A DNA stretch of 64,000 nt from Larix kaempferi (lineage: Eukaryota > Streptophyta > Pinopsida > Pinales > Pinaceae), in contig BSBM01000096.1 in assembly GCA_027924585.1 (NCBI GenBank), positions 2,728,001 to 2,792,000 on the forward strand, written 5' to 3'. Position numbers and translations under genes: made by a program. Below, in pieces: positions 13,313-24,071 of the stretch (its first letter is position 1; each line of letters starts with the position of its first letter). The notes beneath the pieces are model-generated. The model was not told the origin of the DNA. It saw nothing but the letters and a program-made list of their open reading frames with translations, and did not search any database.

Positions 13313-13997
13313 TGTTAACACCCAAAAAGTGCTCACTAGCTCATTTCCTTATTCACATGACCCATTTGTCCACTTTTCCACCATTTGAGCCTCTAAAGCC
13401 ATCAAAAGGTCACCAAAAGACCATAATACACCCCTTTTCCCCTCAAAATGAATATTTTTCCTCAAAAAGCATAAAAAACCCTAAAAAAGGGTCCATAATT
13501 CCCAAAAATATTAAAAAGGGAATAAAAATATTCAAAATATTCAAAAAAGGAAAAAGGAAGGAAAAGGTACCTAAACCATGTTGGTCAATACCATTGGTTT
13601 CCTCAAAACCATAATGGTATTCCCCACCACCAAAAAATATAAAAAGGTGGTAGGGGCTCCTCACTTTCCATCCATCCATCATCCTATCCTCACACTGTCA
13701 AAATCTCTCATGAGACTTTTGGCCATTTTCAACATCTTGGAGAAGAGACCTTTGGAGCTTGGAGCTACTCACCTTGGGAGTTGCTCAACACAAATCCATT
13801 TGAGGTATCTTAATACAAAACATCTATTCTTTTATTTCTTGTTCTTGAATCGTTTTTAAAAATTTATTTGTTATATGCACATGCTAGTTTAGATTTAGAT
13901 TTAATTTATAATTGTTTTTGCTTTCAATATTGAAACTGCTATCACATTATTGATAGGTGCCCATTGCACAAAGCTTGGTTGCAAAACCAAGCCAACA
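13313..13997 (+). repeat. Left LTR of element F
   Basis: 685 bp, TGTTAACACCC to AAGCCAACA. The right LTR repeats it almost exactly. A TATA box lies at about 13638. The LTR contains an AT-rich stretch with the repeated word 'aaaatattc' near 13525. Confidence 0.93.
13638..13647 (+). promoter_or_regulatory. TATA box of the F LTR
   Basis: ATATAAAAAG sits about 360 bp before the LTR end. The right LTR has the equivalent CTATAAAAAG at about 23215. Position and sequence fit an LTR core promoter, but initiation here is inferred. Confidence 0.5.
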
Positions 13998-14002
13998 GTT
14001 TT

Positions 14003-14017
14003 TGGCGACTCCGCTGG
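14003..14017 (+). other. Primer-binding site of element F
   Basis: TGGCGACTCCGCTGG starts six bases after the left LTR. Its reverse complement ends GTCGCCA, consistent with the 3' end of a tRNA. From memory this type is reported as tRNA-Arg in Tat/Ogre elements; the tRNA identity should be checked. It differs from the Met-type PBS of every other element in the window. Confidence 0.7.
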
Positions 14018-14224
14018 CTTTGAAGTTTTAGATCTCAGTTTTTTACTTTAGATCTTAGTTTTTGTTAGTTTTAATCATTTTAATTCATAGATCTGCCATC
14101 CTAGACAGCAAATCCATTGTTGTTCTAGATCTTAGCCCTTTCTATTGCCATTAACAGACTGAAATTTCCATTTTCGAGTTCATTTTTTGTTGTCTGTTTT
14201 TCAACTTTTGCCTCGCGGCTTTTC

Positions 14225-14470
14225 ACCCGACAGTCGCGCGGCTCATCGCGACCTCGCGGCTGTTTTCCGCGCGGCGTGCCGCAGCTTCGCGACCATTTTA
14301 CACGCTGCACATCGCGGCTTCGCGGCCTTTTCTGCGCTGCACATCGCGACTGTGTGACCGAAACCCGCGCTGCACATCGGGGCTTCGCGACCAAAAACTG
14401 CGCTGCACGTCGCAATTGCGCGGCCGAAACCCGCGCTGCACATTGCGGTTGTTTTCCCAAAACCCGTGAT
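14225..14470 (+). repeat. CpG-dense 33-bp minisatellite in the leader of F
   Basis: Units beginning CGCTGCAC start at 14303, 14335, 14368, 14401 and 14434, a period of 32-33 bp. About two further degenerate units lie upstream from 14225. Each unit carries several CpGs (cgcgg, ttcgcgacc) in an otherwise AT-rich window. Four frames stay open through it because the repeat contains no stop codon, so the predicted polypeptides here are by-products of composition. Confidence 0.85.
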
Positions 14471-14529
14471 GCAATTTTTTTGAATTCGGCAATTTTTTGA
14501 AAATATTTTTTGTTGTATTTTTTTCCCAT

Positions 14530-15741
14530 TTAGCATATTTTACAGCATTAATTTTTCTGCATTTTTACAGCCATACCAAATCTTTTACTATTTATATATG
14601 CTCCATTAAAAGTCTTTTTAAAAATTTTCAATAATTGAGAGAAAGATTTTCTGCATTTTATTTAGATCAAAGTTTTACTGTTTATTTGCTCAATACTTTG
14701 CCCAAGAAATTTTTAAGAGATCCATTTATTTCTTGAAATATTTATGTTATTTGCTTCCCTTTAAATTATTTCAAAGATCCATTATTTTTGAATAGTTTTT
14801 TGAAGCATTTACATTTCAAAAATGCCTTTATTTTTTGCAAAACTGGAAGCGTATTTTCTTTCATTTGTAATCAATCGCCCCAGCGAGGCAAATCAATTTC
14901 AGTTTAAATACCACACTTGCACCCACTCTGCCACATAATTTAAACTGAGCCTTAAAATTTACCTTAACTCAACAAACTTTTAACCCCACTTTGGGGAGCA
15001 CTTAAAAGAATCTTGTAGTTAGGTAGAATTGAGAGGATAGGTGTACCAATAACACCTCTCAATTATTTACATTTGAGACATAGTGGTTGTCTTTAGGGTC
15101 CAAAAATCCCTTATAATTTTGAGACGGTTATCAACCAATTTATCGGGAAGGCCTCTCCCTTAGGAGGGTTGAAGTAGCCAGACTGGTTCCAGAAGTCTGA
15201 GTGGAATACCGCAATCCATTCAGTAACCGAAGGATACCTTTCAAAGTTCTTGGTGTACACCCAAGAGGGTGTACAGCGGCGATAGAACAAAACTACAGAT
15301 TCACCCAACCAAACGTGTCATGAAAGGGGTATCCTAGTTGCCACTCTTTAGGATTGTTTACCCGGTATCCTTCCCGGTAGGGGGATATCTAGCCGTTGAT
15401 TCAACACTCTATATTGTCTGACTTGGATTTCATTACCTTGCAGAGAATATCGTTTGTTGACTCACAATACTTCTAGTTAGGTGTTTGCATGATACATTAC
15501 CCACCTTCGGTCTAGTAACACCACTTTTTTCTAGGAACTGTTTGACTTTTGGTATTCTGACCAATTTTGTTGCATCCCTCCGCTTATTATAGCACAAATG
15601 CTATAATAAGTGCTTTTTGAGGTTGGTTGTTGGCCTGAGAGCCTTTATTTTTTCACTCCCCTCTTGCACTCATTGTTGCATTAGGGTTTCGAGTTTTTTA
15701 CATCACCACCTTACATTGAAATTTTTAAAATATTTATTACC
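14530..15741. other. Leader of F without a gene
   Basis: AT-rich to about 14900, then mixed sequence. Only short open frames occur and none is recognisable. It separates the minisatellite from the start of the gag-like frame. Confidence 0.5.
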
Positions 15742-17736
15742 ATTGAGAATTTAAGACGATCTCGTCGTCTTCAGGGTGAACCCCCTCAATTCGGTATATT
15801 TTGCTCTACACGTCATCGACATAGAGCCTTATCCCTTGACTCAACACGTCATCGGCCAAACACACAGTCATTCGATTCTGACACTCCTCACTTCACATCT
15901 GATTCTGGGGCTAAATCTGAAAACCCTACTGAAATATCACCAACCAACCTCATGGCTGGATCATAATACGACCCACTTTTCACCAGTACTATTGGAGATA
16001 CATCCACAAACCCTTCTACTACTGTGTCACCCATGGTAACAACAACCCCTTTAGGCATGCCTATTATAGGGGCCACTCCACCTTTAGGTATGCCCAACAT
16101 AGCACTACCTCCTATTATGGGTATGCCCAACATATGGATCACACCATCTCTCATTACCACAACCCAAATCCCAGGAATTCCTAGCACTATTCCTAACCCC
16201 TATGCAACCCATGTTGCACTTGAGAGTGTTGGCCCATCCCAAACCACAACGGTTGGAGGACACATACCTTCAATACCTAGCATACCCTTAGGGGCTACCA
16301 GACCACTACATAATGCCACCATTAATAGTTATGTCCCAGTCACTACGCCACACCCATATGCTAGTTTACCTTACATGGCTAGTCTGAACTTACCAGACCT
16401 AGCCAGCTTAACCAACGATCCTATCAGGTACAACCCTACATGGCCAACCATGCCTACAAAACTCCCCTCGAATATCCCCAAGTTTGAAGGAAAACCTGGG
16501 GAGGATCCCCAAAACCACATAATGTCATTTCACCTATGGTGTTCATCTAACTCCATAGTGGATGAATCCATTAGACTAAGACTGTTGCAACGAACGTTCA
16601 CTGGCTCTGCAGCCAAGTGGTACATCGAACAACCACATGGGACCCACCATACATTTACGTCTCTCACCTCCACTTTCCTTCAGTTTTTTTAGCTACCTGT
16701 ACGCTATGATGCAGGAGTTGAAATACTGTTGTCTTACAGACAAAACACAGCTACCCACATCACCGACCATATCCATGAATGGTGCAAGCATCGTAGCCTC
16801 TGTAAGATAAAAATGGATGACCGCATATTTTTGGACTGGTTTCTTAAATCACTCCTACCCCTCATAGCCAAAGACGTAGCTTCTTAATGAATCCAGTCAG
16901 AGGAAGAAGCTATCTTAAAAGCTCAGCAATTCGACTTGATTTATGACCAGTCAGGCTATCTCTACACCATCATACCAGATGCCCCACGAGGCGATTCTTC
17001 ATGCTGTGACGCTCCGAGGGAATCACATGCCGCTGATGGTATTATCGACCAAGTCATGGCACAAAATAAACCTTTTAGCATGGTGAGCACCATAAATGCC
17101 CCAGACCTCTCTAGGGCTACATCTAATTCTGGAGCGACAACTTTGTACGCTCCAATGAATCAGACTCATCACACTCATGGACCCTCTTGTCCACAACACT
17201 GCTATGGGAAAGCACCATCGACATATGTACCACCCACATACTATAACCAACCGGCCACCCAGAACCCAATTCATTTACTGGCACAACCAATGTATTACCC
17301 ATAGCAAGCTACACCAGCTAACCCAACACTTCCAATAGCTCAGGGTTACCAACAACCCCAGTAGGAAACTGGACCACCTCTAGCCCCACCAGCTTATTAT
17401 CCACCACAACCTACTACCGCACCTACGACACCCCAAAATCCTCCCACTACTCAAGGGAAAGTGTACACACAACACAATCAGCCCCAACACCAAAACAACC
17501 AACGCAACCAGGGTGGACAACAAAACCGTGGAAGAGGACATAACCACGGCAACAACCAACAACATAATCAAAGTCCACCACCTCCCAATCCTCCAAATAA
17601 TAACAATGCTGCTCCTCCCAACCAGAATCCTGATCGTCATCCCAAGAAACCAAAAAACAATAACCTGAGAACAAACCATCCATGTTCTATATGTGGAGTC
17701 TATGGACACTACACTGACAACTGCCCCCATTGAGAG
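15742..17736 (+). pseudogene. gag-like frame of element F (interrupted)
   Basis: One frame can be followed from about 15742, where ENLRRSRRLQG resembles the start of gypsy polyproteins. Stops interrupt it near 15963, at 16690, at 16885 (a double stop) and at 17302. The first codon aligned with a likely Met is now ATT. A proline-rich N-terminal part leads into a retrotransposon gag domain (about 16440-16900) with KFEGKPGEDPQNH, then FTGSAAKWY and, beyond the stop, SEEEAILKAQQFDLIYDQSG. A Gln/Asn/Pro-rich linker follows, then a CX2CX4HX4C zinc knuckle (CSICGVYGHYTDNC, about 17688-17729). The product would be a capsid and nucleocapsid precursor. The stops make it non-functional as written. Confidence 0.78.
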
Positions 17737-17949
17737 AAAGCATGTAAAATTTGGGCTAACGATGCCCAACTCCAGGGCCACGCTGGACAGTGAGCTCCAC
17801 TTAATCAACTGCAACCCATGATATTACAAAACCCATTGCCAAACCAGGGAGTAGTAAATACTCGCCCTATGGATCCCCCATAAGGATCTGCTGCACCCCA
17901 GCAGCAAATCACCTATGCCGCAACTGATTATCAGCATACGGATCCAGGC

Positions 17950-19332
17950 ACACACCATTTATTAATGATGTCATCCAATGACATTAACTTCCAAACTCGC
18001 AGGAATCAGTACGGCTCACCCCCAGAAACTCCTCCCACTGACACATCCACCTCCCTTCCACCAGATCAACCACTACGCATACCAAATATGCCGTTGGACT
18101 GAGGACCTAAAATCCCTCGCATCCCTTTGCGAAGGATTAACAACAATCCTAATGCTTGCACAACATCCAATTATAATGTCGTGGAAGACCTAGCACAATC
18201 CCCCACTGTTATGTCTGCTTCAGAGGTACTGAAAACATGCCCTGCACAACGAAAACTACTACTATCCACCATTGGAGTAGTAGACCCTGACGACACACAC
18301 ATGATGGCTTTCGACTTAGGCCAAGCCGAACCTCGATTGCCATCAAATTTGGCCTTCCAAGTATCAGTAAACATTCGAAACCTTGTTGTGCATCAATGCA
18401 TCATCGATGAAGGAGCTTCAGCCTGCGTCATGTCCACCCTTGTGTGGCAAAAACTTGGCTCCCCCGCTTTACAACCATCCACCAAGGCATTAGGAGCTTA
18501 TGATGGGCGCTCAACTCAACCACAAGGCCTCTTAGCGAACGTACCCATAGAACTAGGCGGCAAATTAGTTCTTATCAACATCGAGGTGATCAATGCCCAG
18601 CTCGACTACAACATCCTTCTTGGATGTAGCTATATGTACAAAATGAAAGCAGTGGCTTCATCTGTTTTCTACCTCATGATGTTCCCACATGAAGGACGCG
18701 TTATCAAGATTGATCAACTCACATATTATGATCCTAACACCCCCGCAACCCATCAAAATGTGCTACCAATGATTGAACAAACCATTCAAACCGCACCAAC
18801 ATCTTTTGTGTCGTCAATTGGTCCTAGAATCTACACCGAGTCACCTATGACTTCCACATTTACATCTATTCCACCACCTTTACCGATAAAAAAAACATCG
18901 GATTTGTGCACCCTGTCGCACACCACACAGCAGCCTTCATCACTACCACAAACACCCACAGTGCCTACTCATATTGGCACAACTCCAATTCATACTATCC
19001 CATTCTTGTTCCCATTTTTCGGAGTTGTCAGTTCGCCAGTAATGGCTACACTCAACCTTCCTGGTTTAACATTAGGGATACCTGTATGGTACTTACCTGC
19101 TCCGAGTCCCCCGCCGACTCCGACTGTTATTTTACAACTGGTACAACCTATCCCTACTACCAACCACCCACCCCCTCCTGTCACTCATCTGCAAAACAGA
19201 CCACCCCTAATAGTGACTACGGCATCAACGTCCAGAAACACCCCACCTCCATTACGAAACATAGGGGGCAAAGGCCCACCAACTTATAACACTGGACCCA
19301 TAACTCGCACCCCCCAGCAACCCCCAAGGTAG
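17950..19332 (+). pseudogene. Retropepsin-like frame of element F
   Basis: The frame from about 17950 has one stop near 18100 and then runs open for 401 codons to 19332. YNVVEDLAQSPTVMSASEVL is followed by a protease-like domain. The active-site region reads IIDEGASACVMS (about 18400-18440), with D-E-G-A-S in place of the common D-S/T-G-A, and LDYNILLGCSY lies near 18605. The Asp-Xaa-Gly core is present, so activity is not excluded. A long Pro/Thr-rich tail follows. The family motifs are those I associate with Athila/Tat-type gypsy elements. RT would normally follow but does not. Confidence 0.65.
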
Positions 19333-19364
19333 CTAAAAACCCCCCAACTATTCGCATTCCCCCT

Positions 19365-20198
19365 AAGTGCTTGTTGTGTGATGATGTAGGCCATGCCACT
19401 CATCAATGTCCACAATTACCTGCACTCCAAGAACAGATGGATATGTTGGATGACGACACCGACGTTCCAGTAGTCAAACTAGAACTCTCCCTTCAACCTC
19501 GTGATAAATCATTGCGCACAAACCATCCTTGTGCAATATGTGAAATCTACGGCCATTATTCACATCACTGCCCCGATCTCCCAAATTATAGAGCAGCACT
19601 CTACGAGTTGAATAACGTCGACCTACAGATATCCCCTCTTCTCATTGAGGAAATTCATCCCCCACCATCTTCCTCCTCGGAAGAAATTAACACCATTTAC
19701 ATGATTTCCATTGGATACACCTCTGTCCGGTCGGCCCCTTCCATTGATCCCTTTGACACACATGTTCAACCCTTTCAAATCGACGAGGAAACCACATGTC
19801 CACAACATGGGGGCAGGCCCAAAACCTTGCCTACTCATCATCATCATGATTCTCGTCGGAGATACTGGGGGCATCCACCCCACAAGAGGAATCTCCCATC
19901 ATCATATCATCACTTCAGTATGCCACCATGACCCACAGCCTCATGGTATACCCCCCCGCCAGCAGTTGCTCAATGCCCTATTGATCCCTCTCTAAGACAA
20001 CATCTGCACCACATTGACACCTCTGAGTTAGGGGGCATAATAGATTACCTCGACCCTGGGATAAGGGGCATGATCAATAATTTTGAACCTTCCCCATCAC
20101 ATCTATCTCAGTATTCCAATGATCCCATTGTTCAAACCAACACATATGTGATCCACAATCACAAACCCCATGCACATAGCATGGGGGCAGGTCATTAA
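19365..20198 (+). pseudogene. Frame with two further zinc knuckles, element F
   Basis: Downstream of the protease and in another frame, two CX2CX4HX4C knuckles occur: CLLCDDVGHATHQC near 19370 and CAICEIYGHYSHHC near 19530. The frame continues through a stop at 19929 to a terminal stop at 20196, ending in a segment with LGGIIDYLDPGIRGMI. The second knuckle resembles the gag one at 17690 (TNHPC.IC..YGHY..(H/N)CP), so it may be a duplication. Nucleic-acid binding is a family inference. I do not recognise the C-terminal part. Confidence 0.55.
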
Positions 20199-20399
20199 CC
20201 CTACTGTATTTTTCACATGCATGATCTCAACCTCTTTTGAGGTCACATATCACTTGTATATTTGATTTGATTTGATACACCTAGTATTCTTCCCCCGCGG
20301 GTCATCATTTCCCCCATCACTGCATCCTTGGCTTGGTGGGCTCACCTTTATTTGTATCCATTTTTTAACCTAGTTATTTCCTTTGACCATTCTGGAGTC

Positions 20400-21075
20400 C
20401 TTATGACCTCCATTTTTCACACCATTTGCACCGTCGGATTCATATTTCTGTGCCTGTGATGATGCTTGAGATCATTTCTCGTTCTCGCCAAAAAATTTTG
20501 GGCATTTTTCTCATGTCCCTCGTTGCCTCATTTTGCGTGCCACATCGGCCGTCATCCATTTTTGTCGAGTCTTATAACGCCTGGATTCAATTTTCCGTGC
20601 TTGTGATGATGCTTGAGATCATTTCTTGCTCTCACGCCCAGATTTTTAGAGCATGTTTTACATGCCCCCTTGTCGCCTCGTTTTGCATGCCACATTGGCC
20701 GTTCTCCATTTTTGACGAGTCTTATATCGCCGAATTCAGTTTTCCGCGCTCGTGATGATGCTTGAGATCATTTCTCGCTCTCACCTCCAGATTTTTTGGG
20801 AATTTTTCCCATGCCCCCTTGTCGCCTCGGTTTACGTGCCACATCGGCCGTCGTCCATTTTTGACAAGTTTGATATTGTCGGATTCAGTTTTCCACGCTC
20901 GTGATGATGCTTGAGATCATTTCTCGTTCTCACCCCATAATTTTTGGGCATTTTTCAAGATGCCACTCATCACCTCGGTTTGCGTGCCACATTGGCCATT
21001 GCTCCTTTTTGACAATCTTTATGTCACCAGATTCAGTATTCCGCACTCATGACGATGCTTGAGACCTTTTCTCGC
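20400..21075 (+). repeat. 148-bp tandem array near the 3' end of F
   Basis: The word GTGATGATGCTTGAGATCATTTC recurs at 20456, 20603, 20752 and 20901, and as ATGACGATGCTTGAGACC at 21049. The period is 147-149 bp, with about four units. Units differ from each other at roughly 15-20 percent of positions by eye. Each unit also carries 'gtgccacatcggccgt' and 'tccatttttgac' words. The array lies between the last gag/protease frame and the right LTR. Confidence 0.88.
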
Positions 21076-21079
21076 TCTC

Positions 21080-22889
21080 ATCAATCCCTTTTTGTTCGGT
21101 ATAGTTTTACACCTTTTTTTGGGCCGAGCAATCCCTTTTACAAAAAAGGCATTTAGGGAGTTTCCGTTAAGCTCTTTTCTGACTCCTAAAACAATGAAAA
21201 GATCGCCGAGCAACCTTGCTTCCTTTCATGCTCGCTAAACGTATCTGAAAGGGAGTCTACCTGGTATAAGTTTACCCCTTTTTGGGCCTTGTAGACTAAT
21301 AAGGAAAAGGAATACTCTAGTCACATAGGCTAGAAGAGTTCTCCATTTGCATCATTTTATGCTTTTTCGGGCCTTGGAGACTAACTTACGAAAAAGAGCA
21401 CCAATGGAGTCCACTTACCACTTTCAGACTCTCTAAACATGAAAGCGACCACGAGCAATCACCATCTTGGGCTCGTAAAAAACCATAGGACGGTACTCAC
21501 AACCACTGCAGAGTCTTCTTATCATTTTCAGATTCCTTAAAAATGAAAGCACCCATGAGCACGAACAGTCTTGGGCTCACAAAATCCACAGGATAGTACC
21601 ATTTAAGAGCACACTTTTATCCCTTCTTGGAGCTCATTAAAACTACGAAGAAGGACCCAATGGTGCTTCTTAGCGCCACAACAGATCATGTCTACTCATA
21701 TGGCATCTTCCCCATTTTGGTCGCTTTTGTTCAGAGTATTCTGCAGTATGTCACCCTGAGAATCCCTCGACAGCACCCATCAGCTCGCCCCCCCCCCAGA
21801 GTTATTACATACCCTTCAGACTTAAAAGCTATGATCCCCACACCTACAAGTTAGTTCCCTACACTGCCAGGTCAACCATGTCATCATGCTCTGAACAAAG
21901 GAAGTTTGAGTCCACCCACTCTATGCCCCCAGTTATTTCCCATCCCCACAGTATGTTAGTCCCACCATTAGTACTACCACACTTCAGTTCTACACCTCAT
22001 GCTCCTATCAAGGAAACATCATTGCCTTGTTAGTTGCTGGTCTCCCTCTGTCAATGACAACCAAATTTATTCCAGAGGATAGACCTAGAGGTCCCTGTGT
22101 CTTGGACTCATCACCATTTATGATGAGTGCCTACGAATCATTTCGAGAAGAGTCCTCAGTGCCTCTCCAAATGGTTGTTTCTCAAATTCTCAACTTCAAC
22201 ACCTTGATCGCATCGTTGAGACTCGCACAGGGTATTGGTCCTTTCAGTTATTTGTTCAAGACCCCGGATACCACCGGACTCTTCCACATTTGAGAGTCTA
22301 CTCATGGAAACAACCAGTTACATTTTTCTTATAGATATCCAGGTTGCGCATGGCGACAATATTCATATGTACCCCAGTTTTATACTCCCTCGAGTATATA
22401 ATTACATATACTCCTCAGAGTTGACTTAGAGTCATTGAGTCCCTACAGATGTTGGACACCTTCAGATTCAGTTGTTCATCAACCCTTCTGAGACCTTGTT
22501 CAGAACGGTTGCCGCTTTATTCTAGTGTATCAGTTATTGAGATCAGTCATGTTATGATCATGAGTACATCCCAAAATAGTGTCCCCTTTGGACCGTTATG
22601 ATGTACCAGCAGATTTTTTATTTATTATTCAGGTCCCCCTTCTTGGGACTAATTGTTATGTATATGTCTTGATACGAGCATGGGTATGCCCGCCTCGTAC
22701 ATCATCAAGGATTATTCCTCATTCATATTGAGGCCATGTAATGTTTTTTGTTTTTGCAGCTTCCAAGGGCCATGGATCCAGTCTCCAACCGGTCTCTTCT
22801 CTCCCCCAAACCCCAGGAAAAAGACAAAATAACTATGATGTCTATCGGCCATACAATGAGCTCCTACCCTCACACATCACGGGGCAATC
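21080..22889. other. 3' non-coding region of F
   Basis: Contains degenerate repeats of about 100 bp from 21120 to 21620, with words such as 'tttttgggcc', 'gagcaatc' and 'ttgggctc.taaaa'. After that there are only short open frames up to the right LTR. RT, RNase H or integrase would be expected here in an autonomous gypsy element, and I find none of their motifs. A convincing polypurine tract is lacking; 'acggggcaatc' is the nearest G-rich stretch. Confidence 0.6.
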
Positions 22890-23580
22890 TATTAACACCC
22901 AAAAAGTGCTCACTAGCTCATTTCCTTATTCACATGATCCATTTGTCCACTTTTCCACCATTTGAGCCTCTAAAGCCATCAAAAGGTCACCAAAAGACCA
23001 TAATACACCCCTTTTTTCTCTCAAAATGAATATTTTCCCTCAAAAAGCATAAAAAACCCTCAAAAAGGGTCCATAATTCCCAAAAATATTAAAAAGGGAA
23101 TAAAAATATTCAAAATATTCAAAACAGGAAAAAGGAGGGAAAAGGTACCTAAACCATGTTGGTCAATACCATTGGTTTCCTCAAAACCATAATGGTATTC
23201 CCCACTACCAAAAACTATAAAAAGGTGGTAGGGGCTCCTCACTTTCCATCCATTCATCATCCTATCCTCATGCTGTCAAAATCTCTCATGAGACTTTTGG
23301 CCATTTTCAGCATCTTGGAGAAGAGACCTTTGGAGCTTGGAGCTACTCACCTTGGGAGTTGCTCAACACAAATCCTCACCATTTGAGGTATCTTAATACA
23401 AAACATCTATTCTTTTATTTCTTGTTCTTGAATCGTTTTTAAAAATTTATTTGTTATATGCACATGCTAGTTTAGATTTAGATTTAATTTATAATTGTTT
23501 TTGCTTTCAATATTGAAACTGCTATCACATTGTTGATAGGTTCCCATTGCACAAATCTTGGTTGCAAAACCAAGCCAACA
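22890..23580 (+). repeat. Right LTR of element F
   Basis: 691 bp, nearly identical to 13313-13997, with a small insertion near 23375. The first dinucleotide is TA instead of TG, which would hinder integrase recognition of this end today. It ends AAGCCAACA at 23580, next to the target duplication AGATG. Confidence 0.92.
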
Positions 23581-23585
23581 AGATG

Positions 23586-23645
23586 CTGGGTCCGTGGCCC
23601 AATATAACATAATAAAACAGTTAGTCCAAAATTTGGGATATTACA
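23586..23645 (-). repeat. 3' LTR of chromovirus E (remainder after F)
   Basis: The last 60 bp of the left LTR. It reads CTGGGTCCGTGGCCCAATAT and so on to GGATATTACA, matching 32688-32747, and completes the LTR interrupted at 13312. Confidence 0.93.
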
Positions 23646-23660
23646 TCCCTCCCCCCTTAG
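23646..23660 (-). other. Polypurine tract of chromovirus E
   Basis: On the minus strand it reads CTAAGGGGGGAGGGA, immediately upstream of the 3' LTR, as expected for priming of second-strand synthesis. Confidence 0.9.
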
Positions 23661-23681
23661 AACAACACTGTCCCGGTGTTT

Positions 23682-24071
23682 CTAGGGACTAGGAATGAAG
23701 TCATGAAACAAGGTGGGGTATGCCTCTTTCATGGTGGCCTCATTCTCCCAAGTAGCCTCATCTGGTCCAAAGTGTCTCCATTGCACTTTCATCTGAGTAA
23801 TGGTCCTCCTCCTAAGCTGGACCTCTCTCTTGTCCAGAATGTGGAGTGGTTCTGGCGTGAACTGCCCTTCGAGCTCCACCTATAATAAGGACCAATCAAT
23901 AACATGTTTAGAATCGTATACATATTTATTTATTAATGAAGCATGAAAAACATTATGAAATTTTATATGGGCTGGTAGGGCTAACTCATAAGCTACTAGG
24001 CCCTTCTTGGCCAGTATTTCAAAAGGTCCACAAAACCTTGGGGCTAATTTACCGCAACGTCCCAAGCTCAA
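23682..24071 (-). pseudogene. Integrase C-terminus and chromodomain-like tail of E
   Basis: The minus-strand frame reads LGRCGKLAPRFCGPFEIL (integrase C-terminal GPY/F-type segment), then FHNVFHASLINKY, a stop, and a tail with EPLHILDKREVQLRRR and ATWENEATMKEAYPTLF. The last segment matches the chromodomain pattern at the C-terminus of plant chromoviral integrases, which is thought to help target chromatin. One stop separates it from integrase. Frame continuity with 24049-25110 is also broken. Confidence 0.75.

Larger units (their letters stand above)
13313..23580 (+). mobile_element. Non-autonomous gypsy-like LTR element F
   Basis: A 10.3-kb insertion in the 3' LTR of E. It has a 685-bp left LTR, a 691-bp right LTR, and a five-base duplication AGGTG (13308-13312) against AGATG (23581-23585); the uninterrupted LTR of E reads AGGTG here. 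The order inside is PBS, GC-rich minisatellite, gag-like frame, zinc knuckle, retropepsin-like domain, two more zinc knuckles, and a 148-bp tandem array. I see no RT, RNase H or integrase motifs in any frame up to the right LTR. By eye the LTRs differ at about 15-20 sites plus one small indel, so F is younger than its host. Its gag and protease motifs resemble the Athila/Tat/Ogre side of plant Ty3/gypsy. Confidence 0.88.

Noticed and set aside
14125-14536. Four overlapping open frames of 64-134 codons, rich in Arg, Ala and Cys, around 14300
   Set aside because: They arise because the 33-bp GC-rich repeat contains no stop codon in several frames on both strands. None has an independent motif.
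17380-17814. 144-codon minus-strand frame opposite the gag linker of F
   Set aside because: It is a shadow of the Gln/Asn/Pro-rich coding strand, with hydrophobic composition produced by the complement.
20400-21075. CRISPR-like array
   Set aside because: Units are contiguous 148-bp tandem repeats with no unique spacers, in plant retroelement sequence.
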